A DNA stretch of 64,000 nucleotides from Polaribacter dokdonensis (GTDB lineage Bacteria; Bacteroidota; Bacteroidia; Flavobacteriales; Flavobacteriaceae): contig NZ_CP101505.1 in the NCBI RefSeq assembly GCF_024362345.1, positions 454,001-518,000 on the forward strand. Reading direction: 5' to 3'. A program made the position numbers and the translations under genes. A model generated the notes under the pieces. It was not told where the DNA came from and searched no databases. It was given only the letters and a program-made list of their open reading frames with translations. This document shows, piece by piece, positions 8,518 through 17,734 of this stretch (positions are counted from its first letter, which is position 1; every line of letters begins with the position of its first letter).

Positions 8518-10155
8518 TTATTGGCCAATAATAGATATTGCAGTTTTCTTTTTTCCCTTTTTTTTATCCTTTGTTTTTTCATCAATGAATAAAGAGGGTT
8601 TTTCTAAAGCTTTCTTTTTTAAAGGTGCTTTATTTTCATTTCCATCTTTAATGAAGATATCATTTTTGCTTTTAGGCTGTTCATCTTCTCTCCAAATAAA
8701 TCCCTTAATTTTTCTTCCTTCTAAATCTAATTCAGAAGGAGGGTAGGTTTTACCATCAGAACTTTTAAGGTATTTAATAGATTGAATTTGTCCTTTGTCT
8801 AAAGTAAATTCAATATTGCTTGAAACTTCTTTAGTAATTGTTTCTAAAACTTGGGTTTCTGCATTTCTATTAAAGTAAATAGACTCTGCATTACCTTTAA
8901 CCAAAAGAAATTTTAGTTTATTAGCATCGAATTTACCAAACATATTTCTACCTTTTATTTGGTTGTAATCTTCTTTAGCCAAGGAATCTTTAGATACTAT
9001 AAAAGCATTATTAAATACTTTTAAAGAATCTAATTTTTCTGTTTCTACATTTGATTGTAAGTAAATACTATCTCCTGTAATTTGGTTTTGATCAGACCAA
9101 ATTACAGGACTTCTATACATTTTTGTATAACCAGTTTCTTGGTTGGTATATATAGAGTCACATTTTCCCTGTAAATCAGATTTGTAAATTTTTACATTAT
9201 GATAAGTTCTAATTACACGTTTTTTTGGTTTTCCTGTAACTAATAATGTGTCTCCATGTATAAACATAGAATCTTTATCTATAATAGATATAGCTACAGC
9301 TCTTTTTATAATAAAAAGAGAATCTTTTTTTTCAAATAACTCAGCATAATTTCCTTTCGAAATAAAATTTTGAACAGTATCAATTACTTTTATGTTGTTT
9401 GTGGCAGATGCAAACCCTTTGTTTTTATCATAATACAAGCTGTCACCTTCTACAGTTCTTTCCTTTAAAAAGAGTTTTGCATTTTTTGTAAAATAGGAAA
9501 TATCTGTTTTTGTATTGTAAAAACCTCTTTCTGAATATAACCTATTTTCGTTTTGTGTATTTGTTATGGTTGATGGTCCATACAAATAGGCTAAGCCAGA
9601 ATTGGTGTAATAATCTAAATGATTTGAAGCTAAATTGTGCTCAGGATTTACAACTGTAACTCTTGTAGTAGCTGTAAATTTTTTGTTTTCTAAATAATAG
9701 TTACCGTTTTTACTTTTAAGTGTATTTGTAACGTCTCTAATAGTTGCATAATCTTGGTAATACAATTTTTGATTGATTCTATCAAACTGTAATGTGTCTG
9801 TGGTAAGTGTCATTGTAGGATCTTTCAAAACTACATTACCCCAAGAAAGTGCTTGCTTTGCATTAGCATCATAATCTGCATAATCGCTAGTTTGAGTAAT
9901 GGTATCTCCTTGTTTTATAAGTACATTACCAATAGCTTTAAAAAAGTTTTCTTTTTTGTAGAATAAAGCCTGCTGACAAGTTAGATTTATGCCATCATGT
10001 TTTATGCGAACATTTCCAAGTAGGATAGTAGCTCCAGGTGTTTTTTCTTCATCTGCATATTGAATTTCTGCGTTTTCTATAATAATCTTTTTTTTCTCTT
10101 GAGAAAAAGTGATGATAGAAGAAAGACAAAGGCATAAAAAAAGTATTCTTTTCAA
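8518..10155 (-). CDS. OstA/LptA-like outer-membrane biogenesis protein
   Basis: Secreted beta-rich protein of the OstA (LptA/LptD N-domain) family, thought to act in LPS transport across the periplasm. I choose the TTG start at 10155 because it gives a sharp signal peptide (LKRILFLCLCLSSIITFSQ); the longer reading from another TTG at 10197 runs across a promoter-like box. The mature part repeats the OstA pattern: GATILLGNVRIKHDGINLTC, FFKAIGNVLIKQGDTI, ALSWGNVVLKDPTMTL. A Lys-rich low-complexity C-terminus follows. At 545 aa it is far longer than E. coli LptA (185 aa) but usual for Bacteroidota. It couples to the aminotransferase gene downstream. Confidence 0.8.
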   Translation of the reverse strand: MKRILFLCLCLSSIITFSQEKKKIIIENAEIQYADEEKTPGATILLGNVRIKHDGINLTCQQALFYKKENFFKAIGNVLIKQGDTITQTSDYADYDANAKQALSWGNVVLKDPTMTLTTDTLQFDRINQKLYYQDYATIRDVTNTLKSKNGNYYLENKKFTATTRVTVVNPEHNLASNHLDYYTNSGLAYLYGPSTITNTQNENRLYSERGFYNTKTDISYFTKNAKLFLKERTVEGDSLYYDKNKGFASATNNIKVIDTVQNFISKGNYAELFEKKDSLFIIKRAVAISIIDKDSMFIHGDTLLVTGKPKKRVIRTYHNVKIYKSDLQGKCDSIYTNQETGYTKMYRSPVIWSDQNQITGDSIYLQSNVETEKLDSLKVFNNAFIVSKDSLAKEDYNQIKGRNMFGKFDANKLKFLLVKGNAESIYFNRNAETQVLETITKEVSSNIEFTLDKGQIQSIKYLKSSDGKTYPPSELDLEGRKIKGFIWREDEQPKSKNDIFIKDGNENKAPLKKKALEKPSLFIDEKTKDKKKGKKKTAISIIGQ

Positions 10156-10194
10156 AAGATTTGTTTTGCGACAAAAATAATGAAAAGAATACCT
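10151..10194 (-). promoter_or_regulatory. Promoter-like box inside an inverted repeat upstream of the OstA-like gene
   Basis: On the minus strand TATTTTTG (TAnnTTTG) lies about 20 nt before the TTG start at 10155, with a TTG 15 nt further up (slightly short spacing). The flanks form an inverted repeat: GTATTCTTTTCA pairs with TGAAAAGAATAC, the second arm running into the start codon region. This could be a hairpin covering the start, or an operator. It supports the shorter start for the gene. Confidence 0.4.
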
Positions 10195-10218
10195 CAAGTT
10201 CTTAATTTTAAGATAAAA

Positions 10219-11490
10219 CTATCTTGTAATTGTTTGTTTTCTATCTGGACCTACAGAAACAATTTTTACAGGAACTCCAGTTTCTTTCTCTATGAAAGCT
10301 ACATAATCTAATAAATTTTGAGGTAGTTGATCTTCTGATGTCATTTTTGTTAAATCATCGGCCCAACCTTTAAATTCAGAATAGTTTACAGAAACATTTT
10401 CTGGCTCTATATTGTAAGGTAAATGTGTAATTTCTTCACCTTTATAATTGTAAGATGTACATACTTTTAAGGTGTCAAAACCTGAAAGAACATCACCTTT
10501 CATCATCATTAATTGAGTAACTCCATTTACATCCACTGCATATTTTAAAGCTACTAAATCTAACCAACCACATCTTCTTGGTCTACCTGTTGTTGCACCA
10601 AACTCATGCCCAACTCTTGCCATTGTTGCTCCATCTTCATCAAATAATTCAGTTGGAAAAGGACCAGAACCAACTCTTGTTGTGTATGCTTTAAAAATTC
10701 CGAAAACATCTCCAATTCTATTTGGAGCAACACCTAAACCTGTACATGCACCTGCAGCAGTTGTATTAGATGATGTTACAAATGGATATGTACCAAAGTC
10801 AATATCTAGTAAAGAACCTTGTGCACCTTCAGCTAAGATGGTTTTTTTATCTTTTATAGCTTGATTTAAAAACTCTTCACTATCAATGAATTGAAGTGTT
10901 CTTAACTTGTCTATTCCTTTACAAAATTCAGCTTCTAATTCATCTAAATTATAATCTATTTGAACATCAAAGAATTCAAGCATTTTAATGTGCTTTTCTG
11001 TTAAAGCATCATATTTATCTTTCCAGTTGTCTAATTCTAAATCTCCAACTCTCATTCCATTTCTACCAGTTTTGTCCATGTAAGTTGGTCCAATACCTTT
11101 TAAAGTAGAACCAATTTTGGCTTTACCTTTAGAAGTTTCTGAAGCTGCATCTAACAATCTGTGAGTTGGTAAAATTAAATGTGCTTTTCTAGAAATTAAA
11201 AGTTTAGAAGTATAAACTATATTGTGTTTGTCTAAATTTTCTAATTCTTTTTTAAAGATAACTGGGTCTATTACAACTCCATTACCAACAACATTTAAAG
11301 CTGTTTTATGAAAAATACCAGAAGGTATTGTATGTAAAACGTGTTTAAATCCATCAAAAATTAAAGTATGTCCAGCATTTGGCCCACCTTGAAAACGTGC
11401 AATAATGTCGTAGTTTTGGGTTAATACATCAACAATTTTCCCTTTTCCTTCATCACCCCATTGTAATCCTAATAATAAATCTACTGCCAT
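10219..11490 (-). CDS. purA: Adenylosuccinate synthetase
   Basis: Cytoplasmic GTP-dependent enzyme joining IMP and aspartate to adenylosuccinate, the first step to AMP. At 423 aa it is full length. The N-terminal GLQWGDEGKGK loop, GGPNAGHT motif, the GSTLKGIGPTYMDKTGRNG stretch, and GRPRRCGWLD near residue 300 are all present, as are the terminal GPDRKQTI residues. It lies downstream of the fur-like gene on the same strand (35-nt gap), an order seen in many flavobacteria. Confidence 0.97.
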   Translation of the reverse strand: MAVDLLLGLQWGDEGKGKIVDVLTQNYDIIARFQGGPNAGHTLIFDGFKHVLHTIPSGIFHKTALNVVGNGVVIDPVIFKKELENLDKHNIVYTSKLLISRKAHLILPTHRLLDAASETSKGKAKIGSTLKGIGPTYMDKTGRNGMRVGDLELDNWKDKYDALTEKHIKMLEFFDVQIDYNLDELEAEFCKGIDKLRTLQFIDSEEFLNQAIKDKKTILAEGAQGSLLDIDFGTYPFVTSSNTTAAGACTGLGVAPNRIGDVFGIFKAYTTRVGSGPFPTELFDEDGATMARVGHEFGATTGRPRRCGWLDLVALKYAVDVNGVTQLMMMKGDVLSGFDTLKVCTSYNYKGEEITHLPYNIEPENVSVNYSEFKGWADDLTKMTSEDQLPQNLLDYVAFIEKETGVPVKIVSVGPDRKQTITR

Positions 11491-11525
11491 TTTGTAATTG
11501 TAATTGTTAAATCTTTAAATTTAAT

Positions 11526-11987
11526 TTATGATAAGTTGTTTGTGTCTTTCTTTTTTGTACCGTAAAAATATAAGGAATGATTGTGGATATCAATTTCAAA
11601 TATATCTTCTATGGTTTTTTTGATAATCTGTATTCGTGGATCGCAAAATTCTTTTACATCTCCAGAATCTGTAAAAATTACATGATCGTGATTTTTATCA
11701 AAATAACTCTTTTCATAACGTGCCATGGTTTGCCCATCAAATTGATGTTTACGCACTAAACCACAGTCTAAAAGTAAATCTATTGTATTATAAAGTGTAG
11801 CTCTACTTACTCTGTAGTTCTTATTTTTCATTTTGATGTAGAGTGATTCTATATCAAAATGCTCATCTGCATCGTAAATTTCTTGTAAGATTGCATAACG
11901 TTCAGGAGTTTTTCTGTGTTTATGCTCTTGTAGGTATGAGGTAAAAACTTTTTTAACTACTTCTTGATTTTCAAGAGAATTATTCAT
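11526..11987 (-). CDS. Fur-family transcriptional regulator lacking the usual CxxC zinc site
   Basis: Winged-helix metalloregulator of the Fur/PerR/Zur superfamily. The DNA-binding part (about residues 20-90) has [22 protein letters not shown] and [21 protein letters not shown], as in Fur. The dimer domain has [16 protein letters not shown], which aligns with the standard histidine-rich HHHLICxxCGxVxEF box but has lost both CxxC cysteines. The remaining cysteines (CGLV, EFCDP) are single, and there is no C-terminal CxxC. So the structural zinc site of typical Fur is absent. It sits between relA/spoT and purA. The metal or signal sensed cannot be assigned. Confidence 0.85.
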   Translation of the reverse strand: MNNSLENQEVVKKVFTSYLQEHKHRKTPERYAILQEIYDADEHFDIESLYIKMKNKNYRVSRATLYNTIDLLLDCGLVRKHQFDGQTMARYEKSYFDKNHDHVIFTDSGDVKEFCDPRIQIIKKTIEDIFEIDIHNHSLYFYGTKKKDTNNLS

Positions 11988-12059
11988 GGATTTAATTTTT
12001 ACGAAAAAACAAATTTACAGTTATTTCTGAATAAAAATATACTTTTATAGAAATGATAT

Positions 12060-14282
12060 TTACATTCTATTAACACGTTCTACTTTTTTTACACCTTCAA
12101 CCTTTTGAATTCGATTCATTAATTTTTTTAATTGTGCACTATTCTTTACACTAAGTGATATTTTACCATCAAAAACACCTTCATCTCCAGAAATATTTAT
12201 ACTGTGAATAAATACACCCATATTACTTGAAATAATTTTGGTTACTTCATTTACAATACCTGAAGAGTCTACACCATTAATATGTAAAACCACTTTAAAA
12301 TCTTGTTTAGTAGAATCTATCCATTTAGCTTGCATAATTCTGTATGCATAATTGGATTGTAAAGAAATTGCATTTGGACAATTCTTTTTATGTACTTTTA
12401 TACCATCATTAATGGTTAAAAAACCAAATACTTGATCTCCAGGAATTGGGTTACAACATTTAGACAAAGTATAATCTAATTTTTCTTCTTCTTTACCAAA
12501 TACTAAAGCATCATATTTATGTGTAATTTCTTCTGCACCTTCTGTATTTTCAGTAGGAGAAGCGTTTCTTCTTAATTTGGTTTTAAAGAAATTTAAAATG
12601 GTACTATTTCTTTGTGATACAAAAGCTTTTAATTGTGTATTATCTATGGCTCCATTACCAATTCTATAATATAAATCAAAACTTGTTCTTAACTTAAAAT
12701 AATTTACAAGTTCATTTATAGTTTTCTCATTAAAAGAAATTTTTAGGTGTCTTAATTTACGTTTTAAGATTGCTTTACCTTCTTCAGCAATTAGTTTTTC
12801 TTCCTCTTTTAATGCAGCTCTAATTTTAGTTTTTGCTCTAGCTGTAATAACAAAATCTAACCATCTAGCATTTGGTTTATTGGTAGAACTGGTAATTACC
12901 TCGATTTGATCTCCACTTCTTAGGGTATAACTTAATGGAACTAATTTACCATTTACTTTTGCACCTCTACATTTTAAACCTACATCTGTATGTATAGAAA
13001 ACGCAAAATCCAAAGCTGATGCATCTTTTGGTAAAGACTTTAAATCTCCTTTAGGTGTAAATACGTAAATCTCTTTAGCATAAAGGTTTAACTTAAAATC
13101 TTCTACAAAGTCTACTGCATTTAAATTCTGGTTTTCTAAGGTTTCTTTTAATCTATTTAGCCAGCCATCTAAACCACTTTCGCTTTCATCACCTTGTTTG
13201 TATTTAAAGTGGGCTGCATATCCTTTTTCTGCAATTTCATTCATTCTTTCAGAACGAATTTGAACCTCTACCCATTGAGCATCTGGTCCTATAACTGTAA
13301 TATGCAACGCTTCATATCCTGTAGATTTTGGCTGTGAAATCCAATCTCGTAAACGTGCAGGATTTGGTCTAAAATTATCTGTAACTATGGAATATATTTT
13401 CCAAGCATCGTGTTTTTCATCTTTAGAAATTGGTTTAAAAATAATACGAATGGCATACTTATCAAAAACCTCTTCAAAAGTTACATTTTGCTTTTGCATT
13501 TTTCTACGAATAGAAAAGATAGATTTAAATCTACCCTTAATTTCGTAGGTAAAATTTTCTTTATCTAAACCACTTTTTAGAGTATTTTCAAAACGCTTTA
13601 AGTAATCTAGCTGTTCTTCTTTACTTTCCTTAATTTTAGCAACAATACTATTAAAAACATCTGGTTCTGTGTATTTTAAACCTAAATCTTCTAATTCAGT
13701 TTTTATATTGTATAAGCCTAATCTATGGGCTAAAGGAGCATAAATGTATAATGTTTCTGAAGCAATTTTAACCTGCTTGTAACCAGGCATTGCATCCATA
13801 GTTTGCATGTTATGTAATCTGTCTGCAATTTTTATGAGAATTACTCTTACATCATCATGAAGTGTAAGTAGCATTTTTCTAAAGTTCTCAGCTTGTATAG
13901 ATGCATCTTGTTCTTTATTTAAACGAGATATTTTGGTAAGTCCATTTACAATTCTAGCAATGGTTTCACCAAACAATTGCTCCATGTCATCTAAAGTGTA
14001 GTCTGTATCTTCTACAACATCATGTAACAGAGCTGCTGCAATAGAGGTGGCACCTAAACCAATTTCCATAGCAACAATTTTTGCTACAGCAATTGGATGA
14101 AAAATATAAGGTTCACCAGTTTTTCTTCGTTGTTTAGAATGTGCATCTACAGCAATATCAAAGGCCTTTCTTATTAATTCTTTATCTTCTTTAGATAGAA
14201 CTTCATAAGTACCTTTTAGTAAATCTTTGTATCGATTTGCAATTTCTTTATTTTCTTCTTCTATGGTTGCTGTATACTCCAT
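12060..14282 (-). CDS. relA: RelA/SpoT bifunctional (p)ppGpp synthetase/hydrolase
   Basis: Stringent-response enzyme that makes and degrades (p)ppGpp. It is full length (740 aa) with all domains in order: an HD hydrolase domain (~residues 45-200, with intact HDVVED), the synthetase domain (~240-370, with EVQIRSERMNEIAEKGYAAHFKYK), a TGS domain (~400-465, VFTPKGDLKSLPKDASALDFA), a zinc/helical region with CCNPIPGD (~600), and a C-terminal ACT domain (~660-740). The intact HDVVED motif argues for hydrolase activity, i.e. a Rel/SpoT-type enzyme and not a monofunctional RelA. It is transcribed toward fur and purA. Confidence 0.95.
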   Translation of the reverse strand: MEYTATIEEENKEIANRYKDLLKGTYEVLSKEDKELIRKAFDIAVDAHSKQRRKTGEPYIFHPIAVAKIVAMEIGLGATSIAAALLHDVVEDTDYTLDDMEQLFGETIARIVNGLTKISRLNKEQDASIQAENFRKMLLTLHDDVRVILIKIADRLHNMQTMDAMPGYKQVKIASETLYIYAPLAHRLGLYNIKTELEDLGLKYTEPDVFNSIVAKIKESKEEQLDYLKRFENTLKSGLDKENFTYEIKGRFKSIFSIRRKMQKQNVTFEEVFDKYAIRIIFKPISKDEKHDAWKIYSIVTDNFRPNPARLRDWISQPKSTGYEALHITVIGPDAQWVEVQIRSERMNEIAEKGYAAHFKYKQGDESESGLDGWLNRLKETLENQNLNAVDFVEDFKLNLYAKEIYVFTPKGDLKSLPKDASALDFAFSIHTDVGLKCRGAKVNGKLVPLSYTLRSGDQIEVITSSTNKPNARWLDFVITARAKTKIRAALKEEEKLIAEEGKAILKRKLRHLKISFNEKTINELVNYFKLRTSFDLYYRIGNGAIDNTQLKAFVSQRNSTILNFFKTKLRRNASPTENTEGAEEITHKYDALVFGKEEEKLDYTLSKCCNPIPGDQVFGFLTINDGIKVHKKNCPNAISLQSNYAYRIMQAKWIDSTKQDFKVVLHINGVDSSGIVNEVTKIISSNMGVFIHSINISGDEGVFDGKISLSVKNSAQLKKLMNRIQKVEGVKKVERVNRM

Positions 14283-14345
14283 AAATATTTTAAAAGATTT
14301 AAAATCTAAGTGAATTTAGGAAAACCTAGGTTAACGAGCAAACAT

Positions 14346-15578
14346 TTAAGATTCTAAATTTTTAACTCTTTCTAATAAAGTAGGATGTGAATAATGCATA
14401 AAAACATAAGCAGGATGTGGAGTTAAATTACTTAAACTATTTTTAGATAATTTTTTTAATGAAGTAATTAATGGCTTTGCTTTAAAAGTGTTTTTTGCAT
14501 AATCATCTGCTTGATATTCAAATTTACGAGACATGAAATTCATGAATAAGCTTGTGATTTCAGAAATAGGTGAATATAAAATTCCGAATGCAATTAGACC
14601 AATATGAAAACTAGGTATTTTAACACCTAATGATTCTGAAAGGATTGGAGAATTTACAAACAGAGATAAAATATATAGTGTTAACCCAGTTAATAAAATA
14701 GAAGAAACTAAATTAAATATAATATGTTTCTTTTTATAATGACCTACTTCATGAGCTAAAACAGCCACAATTTCTTCTGTTTCTAAATCATTAATAAGTG
14801 TATCAAAAAGTGTAATTCTTTTTTGAGAACCGAAACCTGAAAAATAGGCATTTGCTTTTGTGGAACGTTTAGAGCCATCAATAACAAAAATATTATTTAG
14901 GGTAAAACCAACTTTCTTGGCATATTCCTCTATAGCAAACTTTAATTCTCCATCTGCTAAAGGGGTTTGTTTATTAAATAAGGGCACAATAAGTTTTGCA
15001 TAAAACATATTCATAAATAGTGAAAAAACAGCAACTAAAGCCCAGGCATATATCCAAAAACTAGGTCCTGTAAATTCGTAAAACCATATTATGAGAGATA
15101 AGATTACACCACCTAGTACTATAGACATTACCCAGCCTTTCAATTTGTCTAACCAAAACGTTTTTTTTGTTGATTTATTAAAACCGAATTTTTCTTCTAT
15201 TACAAAAGTCTTATAATATTCGAAAGGTGTAGTTAATATATCTGAACCAATTAAAATAACACCAAAGAAAATTAGAGCTACTAAAATTGGATGATTTGTA
15301 AAACTTCTTGCAAAGTGATCTACATATTTAAAACCATCTAAAAAGAAAAAGCTTATTGTTAAAACTATTGAAAATGTTGATGTTATATTAGAAAACTGCG
15401 CATTTGTTTTTTTGTATTCCTGTGATTTTTGGTATTCTTCTTCATCGTAAACATCAGCTAATTTTTCTGGTATTTTATCATCAAAATGCTTCGTATTTAA
15501 AATATCCAATAGTTTATCAATTAGAAAACTGATAATAATTATAGCAATTAGTATATAGAATAGAGTAGTGGGTTGCAT
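14346..15578 (-). CDS. M48-family membrane zinc metalloprotease (Ste24/CAAX-protease-like)
   Basis: Integral-membrane peptidase with the zinc motif HEVGH (in VAVLAHEVGHYKKKH, ~residue 270) and a downstream EYQADDYA motif supplying the third ligand. At 410 aa with about seven hydrophobic segments, it matches the Ste24p branch of family M48. In bacteria the physiological substrate of this branch is unclear, since there are few prenylated proteins; membrane protein quality control is the usual suggestion. Its start codon touches the stop codon of the glucokinase gene upstream. Confidence 0.9.
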   Translation of the reverse strand: MQPTTLFYILIAIIIISFLIDKLLDILNTKHFDDKIPEKLADVYDEEEYQKSQEYKKTNAQFSNITSTFSIVLTISFFFLDGFKYVDHFARSFTNHPILVALIFFGVILIGSDILTTPFEYYKTFVIEEKFGFNKSTKKTFWLDKLKGWVMSIVLGGVILSLIIWFYEFTGPSFWIYAWALVAVFSLFMNMFYAKLIVPLFNKQTPLADGELKFAIEEYAKKVGFTLNNIFVIDGSKRSTKANAYFSGFGSQKRITLFDTLINDLETEEIVAVLAHEVGHYKKKHIIFNLVSSILLTGLTLYILSLFVNSPILSESLGVKIPSFHIGLIAFGILYSPISEITSLFMNFMSRKFEYQADDYAKNTFKAKPLITSLKKLSKNSLSNLTPHPAYVFMHYSHPTLLERVKNLES

Positions 15579-16324
15579 TAATCTTTAAGTCTTTTATTGG
15601 CATACATTGCTGCACCTATAATACCTGCATTATTTTTAAATTTGGCTACTTTAATTGGTACATCAGTACCTAAATATTGCTTAAAATCATCATATTTTTT
15701 ACTGATTCCTCCTCCTAAAATTATCAAACTTGGAGAAAATACAACTCTGGTATACTCTAATAACTCATCAAAACGAAGTGCCCATTCTTTTAAAGACAAT
15801 CCTTCTTTTTTTCTGATAGAATCAGCAGCATAAAATTCTATGATTTCTCCATTTGAATGTAAAAGTTTGCCCAATTCTAAATTTGGAATTAATTTTTTAT
15901 TAAAGAATAAACCAGAGCCAATTCCTGTACCAATTGTTATAACAATGGTTACTCCTTTTTCTTTTTTACCTGCACCTAAATTTACTTCTGCAACACCTGC
16001 TAAATCTGCATCATTACTAATATAAAAGGGTAATTTGGTTGCTTTTCTAAAAAGTTTATCAACCTTAACATTTAACCAATCTTTACTTAAGTTTCCTGAA
16101 TGAATACATTTACCATCTACAATAGTTGTAGGAAAACTACAACCAACAGCTTTGGTCCAATTAAAATGTTCAGTCATTTTTTTAATAACTTCTGCTACAG
16201 CTTCTGGAGTGGCTGGTTTAGGAGTAGGAATTCTATGCCTTTCCGTAATTAATTCTCCTGTTTTTGTATTAACAACTGCAGCTTTAATTCCTGAACCACC
16301 TACATCTATTCCTAGTATTTTCAT
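15578..16324 (-). CDS. ppgK: Polyphosphate glucokinase-like ROK kinase
   Basis: Cytoplasmic sugar kinase of the ROK family, closest in layout to polyphosphate--glucose phosphotransferases. I choose the ATG at 16324 ([18 protein letters not shown]); a longer in-frame reading would overlap the methyltransferase gene upstream and adds no recognisable sequence. Motifs: the phosphate loop DVGGSGIK, the catalytic Asp in [23 protein letters not shown], and [13 protein letters not shown]. At 248 aa it is close to known PpgK enzymes and lacks the ROK zinc CxCG motif, as PpgK does. Use of polyphosphate rather than ATP is inferred from the family. Confidence 0.85.
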   Translation of the reverse strand: MKILGIDVGGSGIKAAVVNTKTGELITERHRIPTPKPATPEAVAEVIKKMTEHFNWTKAVGCSFPTTIVDGKCIHSGNLSKDWLNVKVDKLFRKATKLPFYISNDADLAGVAEVNLGAGKKEKGVTIVITIGTGIGSGLFFNKKLIPNLELGKLLHSNGEIIEFYAADSIRKKEGLSLKEWALRFDELLEYTRVVFSPSLIILGGGISKKYDDFKQYLGTDVPIKVAKFKNNAGIIGAAMYANKRLKD

Positions 16325-16331
16325 AATTATA

Positions 16332-17126
16332 TTATTTAAAGTCTCTTTGTCTTTTTGCTTCAAAAACAACAATTGCAGCTGCCACTGAAACATTCATAGA
16401 ATCTATTTTACCTTGCATTGGAATGTTTATATTTTGTGTTGCTTCATCTCTCCAAACAGTGGTTAAACCTGTTGCTTCTGTACCTACAGCAATGGCTGTT
16501 GGCTGTGTGTAATCTTCTAAATGATATTCATTTGAGTTTTGTAAAGTAGCTGCATATATAGAAATATTATTTTCTTTTAGAAAGGTAATAATTTCTTCTG
16601 AGGTACCAACTGCAATTTGATTTGTAAATACACAACCCACACTAGACCTAATAATATTAGAATTGTATAAATCAGATTTTGGATTTGCAATAAATACTGC
16701 ATCTACATTTGCTGCATCTGCAGTTCTTAGTAAAGCACCAATATTACCAGGTTTTTCTAGACCTTCTGCAATTATTACTAATGGATTATAGTTTTTAAAT
16801 TTTATTTCATTTAATGAAAAGTTTTTAGATTGTGCTACAGCAATTATTCCTTCTGTCGAGTTTCTATAAGCTAACTTTTCATATACTTCTTTAGAAATTT
16901 CAATTAATTCAGTTGTATTTTTAAAAATATCTTCAACTTCAGTTTGGCTGATTAAATGGCTATTAAATAAAACGGTTTCAAATTTATAATTTGCTTTTAT
17001 TGCTAAAGAAATTTCGCGCAAACCTTCAATTATAAACAAACCTAGCTTTTTTCTTTCTCTAGCTTTTTCTTGAAGTTTTAAAAGACGTTTTATATATGAA
17101 TTTTGTGAACTGGTAATTTGTTTCAT
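16332..17126 (-). CDS. TrmH/SpoU-family RNA 2'-O-methyltransferase
   Basis: SPOUT-class methyltransferase acting on rRNA or tRNA ribose. An N-terminal substrate-binding domain (~1-95, starting [18 protein letters not shown]) precedes the knot domain. All three SpoU motifs are visible: [24 protein letters not shown], and [18 protein letters not shown] near the C-terminus. At 264 aa it looks like the RlmB/TrmH-type enzymes that modify 23S rRNA. The exact target nucleotide is not assignable. It is 7 nt upstream of the ppgK-like gene. Confidence 0.9.
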   Translation of the reverse strand: MKQITSSQNSYIKRLLKLQEKARERKKLGLFIIEGLREISLAIKANYKFETVLFNSHLISQTEVEDIFKNTTELIEISKEVYEKLAYRNSTEGIIAVAQSKNFSLNEIKFKNYNPLVIIAEGLEKPGNIGALLRTADAANVDAVFIANPKSDLYNSNIIRSSVGCVFTNQIAVGTSEEIITFLKENNISIYAATLQNSNEYHLEDYTQPTAIAVGTEATGLTTVWRDEATQNINIPMQGKIDSMNVSVAAAIVVFEAKRQRDFK

Positions 17127-17207
17127 TAGTACAAATATACCTAATTGTGAGTATTGTTTTCAAGCTTTAATTTTCTAATATTTCGTGTATAATTAAAAAC
17201 ACATATT

Positions 17208-17669
17208 ATGAAAAAATTGAAATTAGTTGTAGTATTATTTGTAGGATTTGTAACGTTATTATCTTTTACAGAAATTAAAAAAGAAGAGTCTATTATAAAA
17301 TTAGACGTGTCAGAAGAAAGTGTTGACCAAAATGGTTGGGGCTCTTGGAAAACAACTGATTGTTTTAGGGGATTAGATTTTAGAGTTAAACGAAAAAAAA
17401 ATAGTTATTCATCAAAAACAGAATGGCTAGTGCAGTTTAGAAATAGATATAACAATAAAATTTACTTTAATTTTGAAATTGTTCCTTATTCTCAAAGAAG
17501 TGCTATTAGAAGATCTCAAAGAACTACAAATAGAACAGATTTAAATGCAAATACTACAGAAAGAAACACACATTACAGATATTTAGAAGAATCGAATACA
17601 GTTTATGTTCATGTAAATAAGGTAAGATTTAACAAAGATGGCTCTCAATCATATAGTAATTGTGATTAA
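17208..17669 (+). CDS. Small secreted protein of unknown function
   Basis: No family recognised. The 153-aa product starts with a signal peptide (MKKLKLVVVLFVGFVTLLSF). A basic, Arg/Asn/Thr-rich mature part follows, with GWGSWKTTDCFRGLDFRVKR and a QRSAIRRSQRTTNRTDLN stretch. Two cysteines (in TDCF and at the extreme C-terminus, SNCD) might form one disulphide. Divergent from the methyltransferase gene and followed by a bidirectional terminator, so it is monocistronic. Confidence 0.7.
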   Translation: MKKLKLVVVLFVGFVTLLSFTEIKKEESIIKLDVSEESVDQNGWGSWKTTDCFRGLDFRVKRKKNSYSSKTEWLVQFRNRYNNKIYFNFEIVPYSQRSAIRRSQRTTNRTDLNANTTERNTHYRYLEESNTVYVHVNKVRFNKDGSQSYSNCD

Positions 17670-17686
17670 ACCTATACTTTATAATA

Positions 17687-17719
17687 AAAAAAAAGGCTCG
17701 CAAAATGCGAGCCTTTTTT
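17687..17719. terminator. Bidirectional intrinsic terminator
   Basis: GGCTCGC and GCGAGCC (17695-17713) form a G+C-rich stem around a short AAAAT loop. A-runs precede it and T-runs follow it, so it serves both the small secreted protein gene and the convergent amidohydrolase gene. Confidence 0.9.
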
Positions 17720-17734
17720 ATATAAATGAGATAA

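Noticed and set aside
14315..14335. AACCTAGGTT palindrome in the gap before relA
   Set aside because: Only 10 bp and isolated; no second copy or promoter relation, so likely chance.
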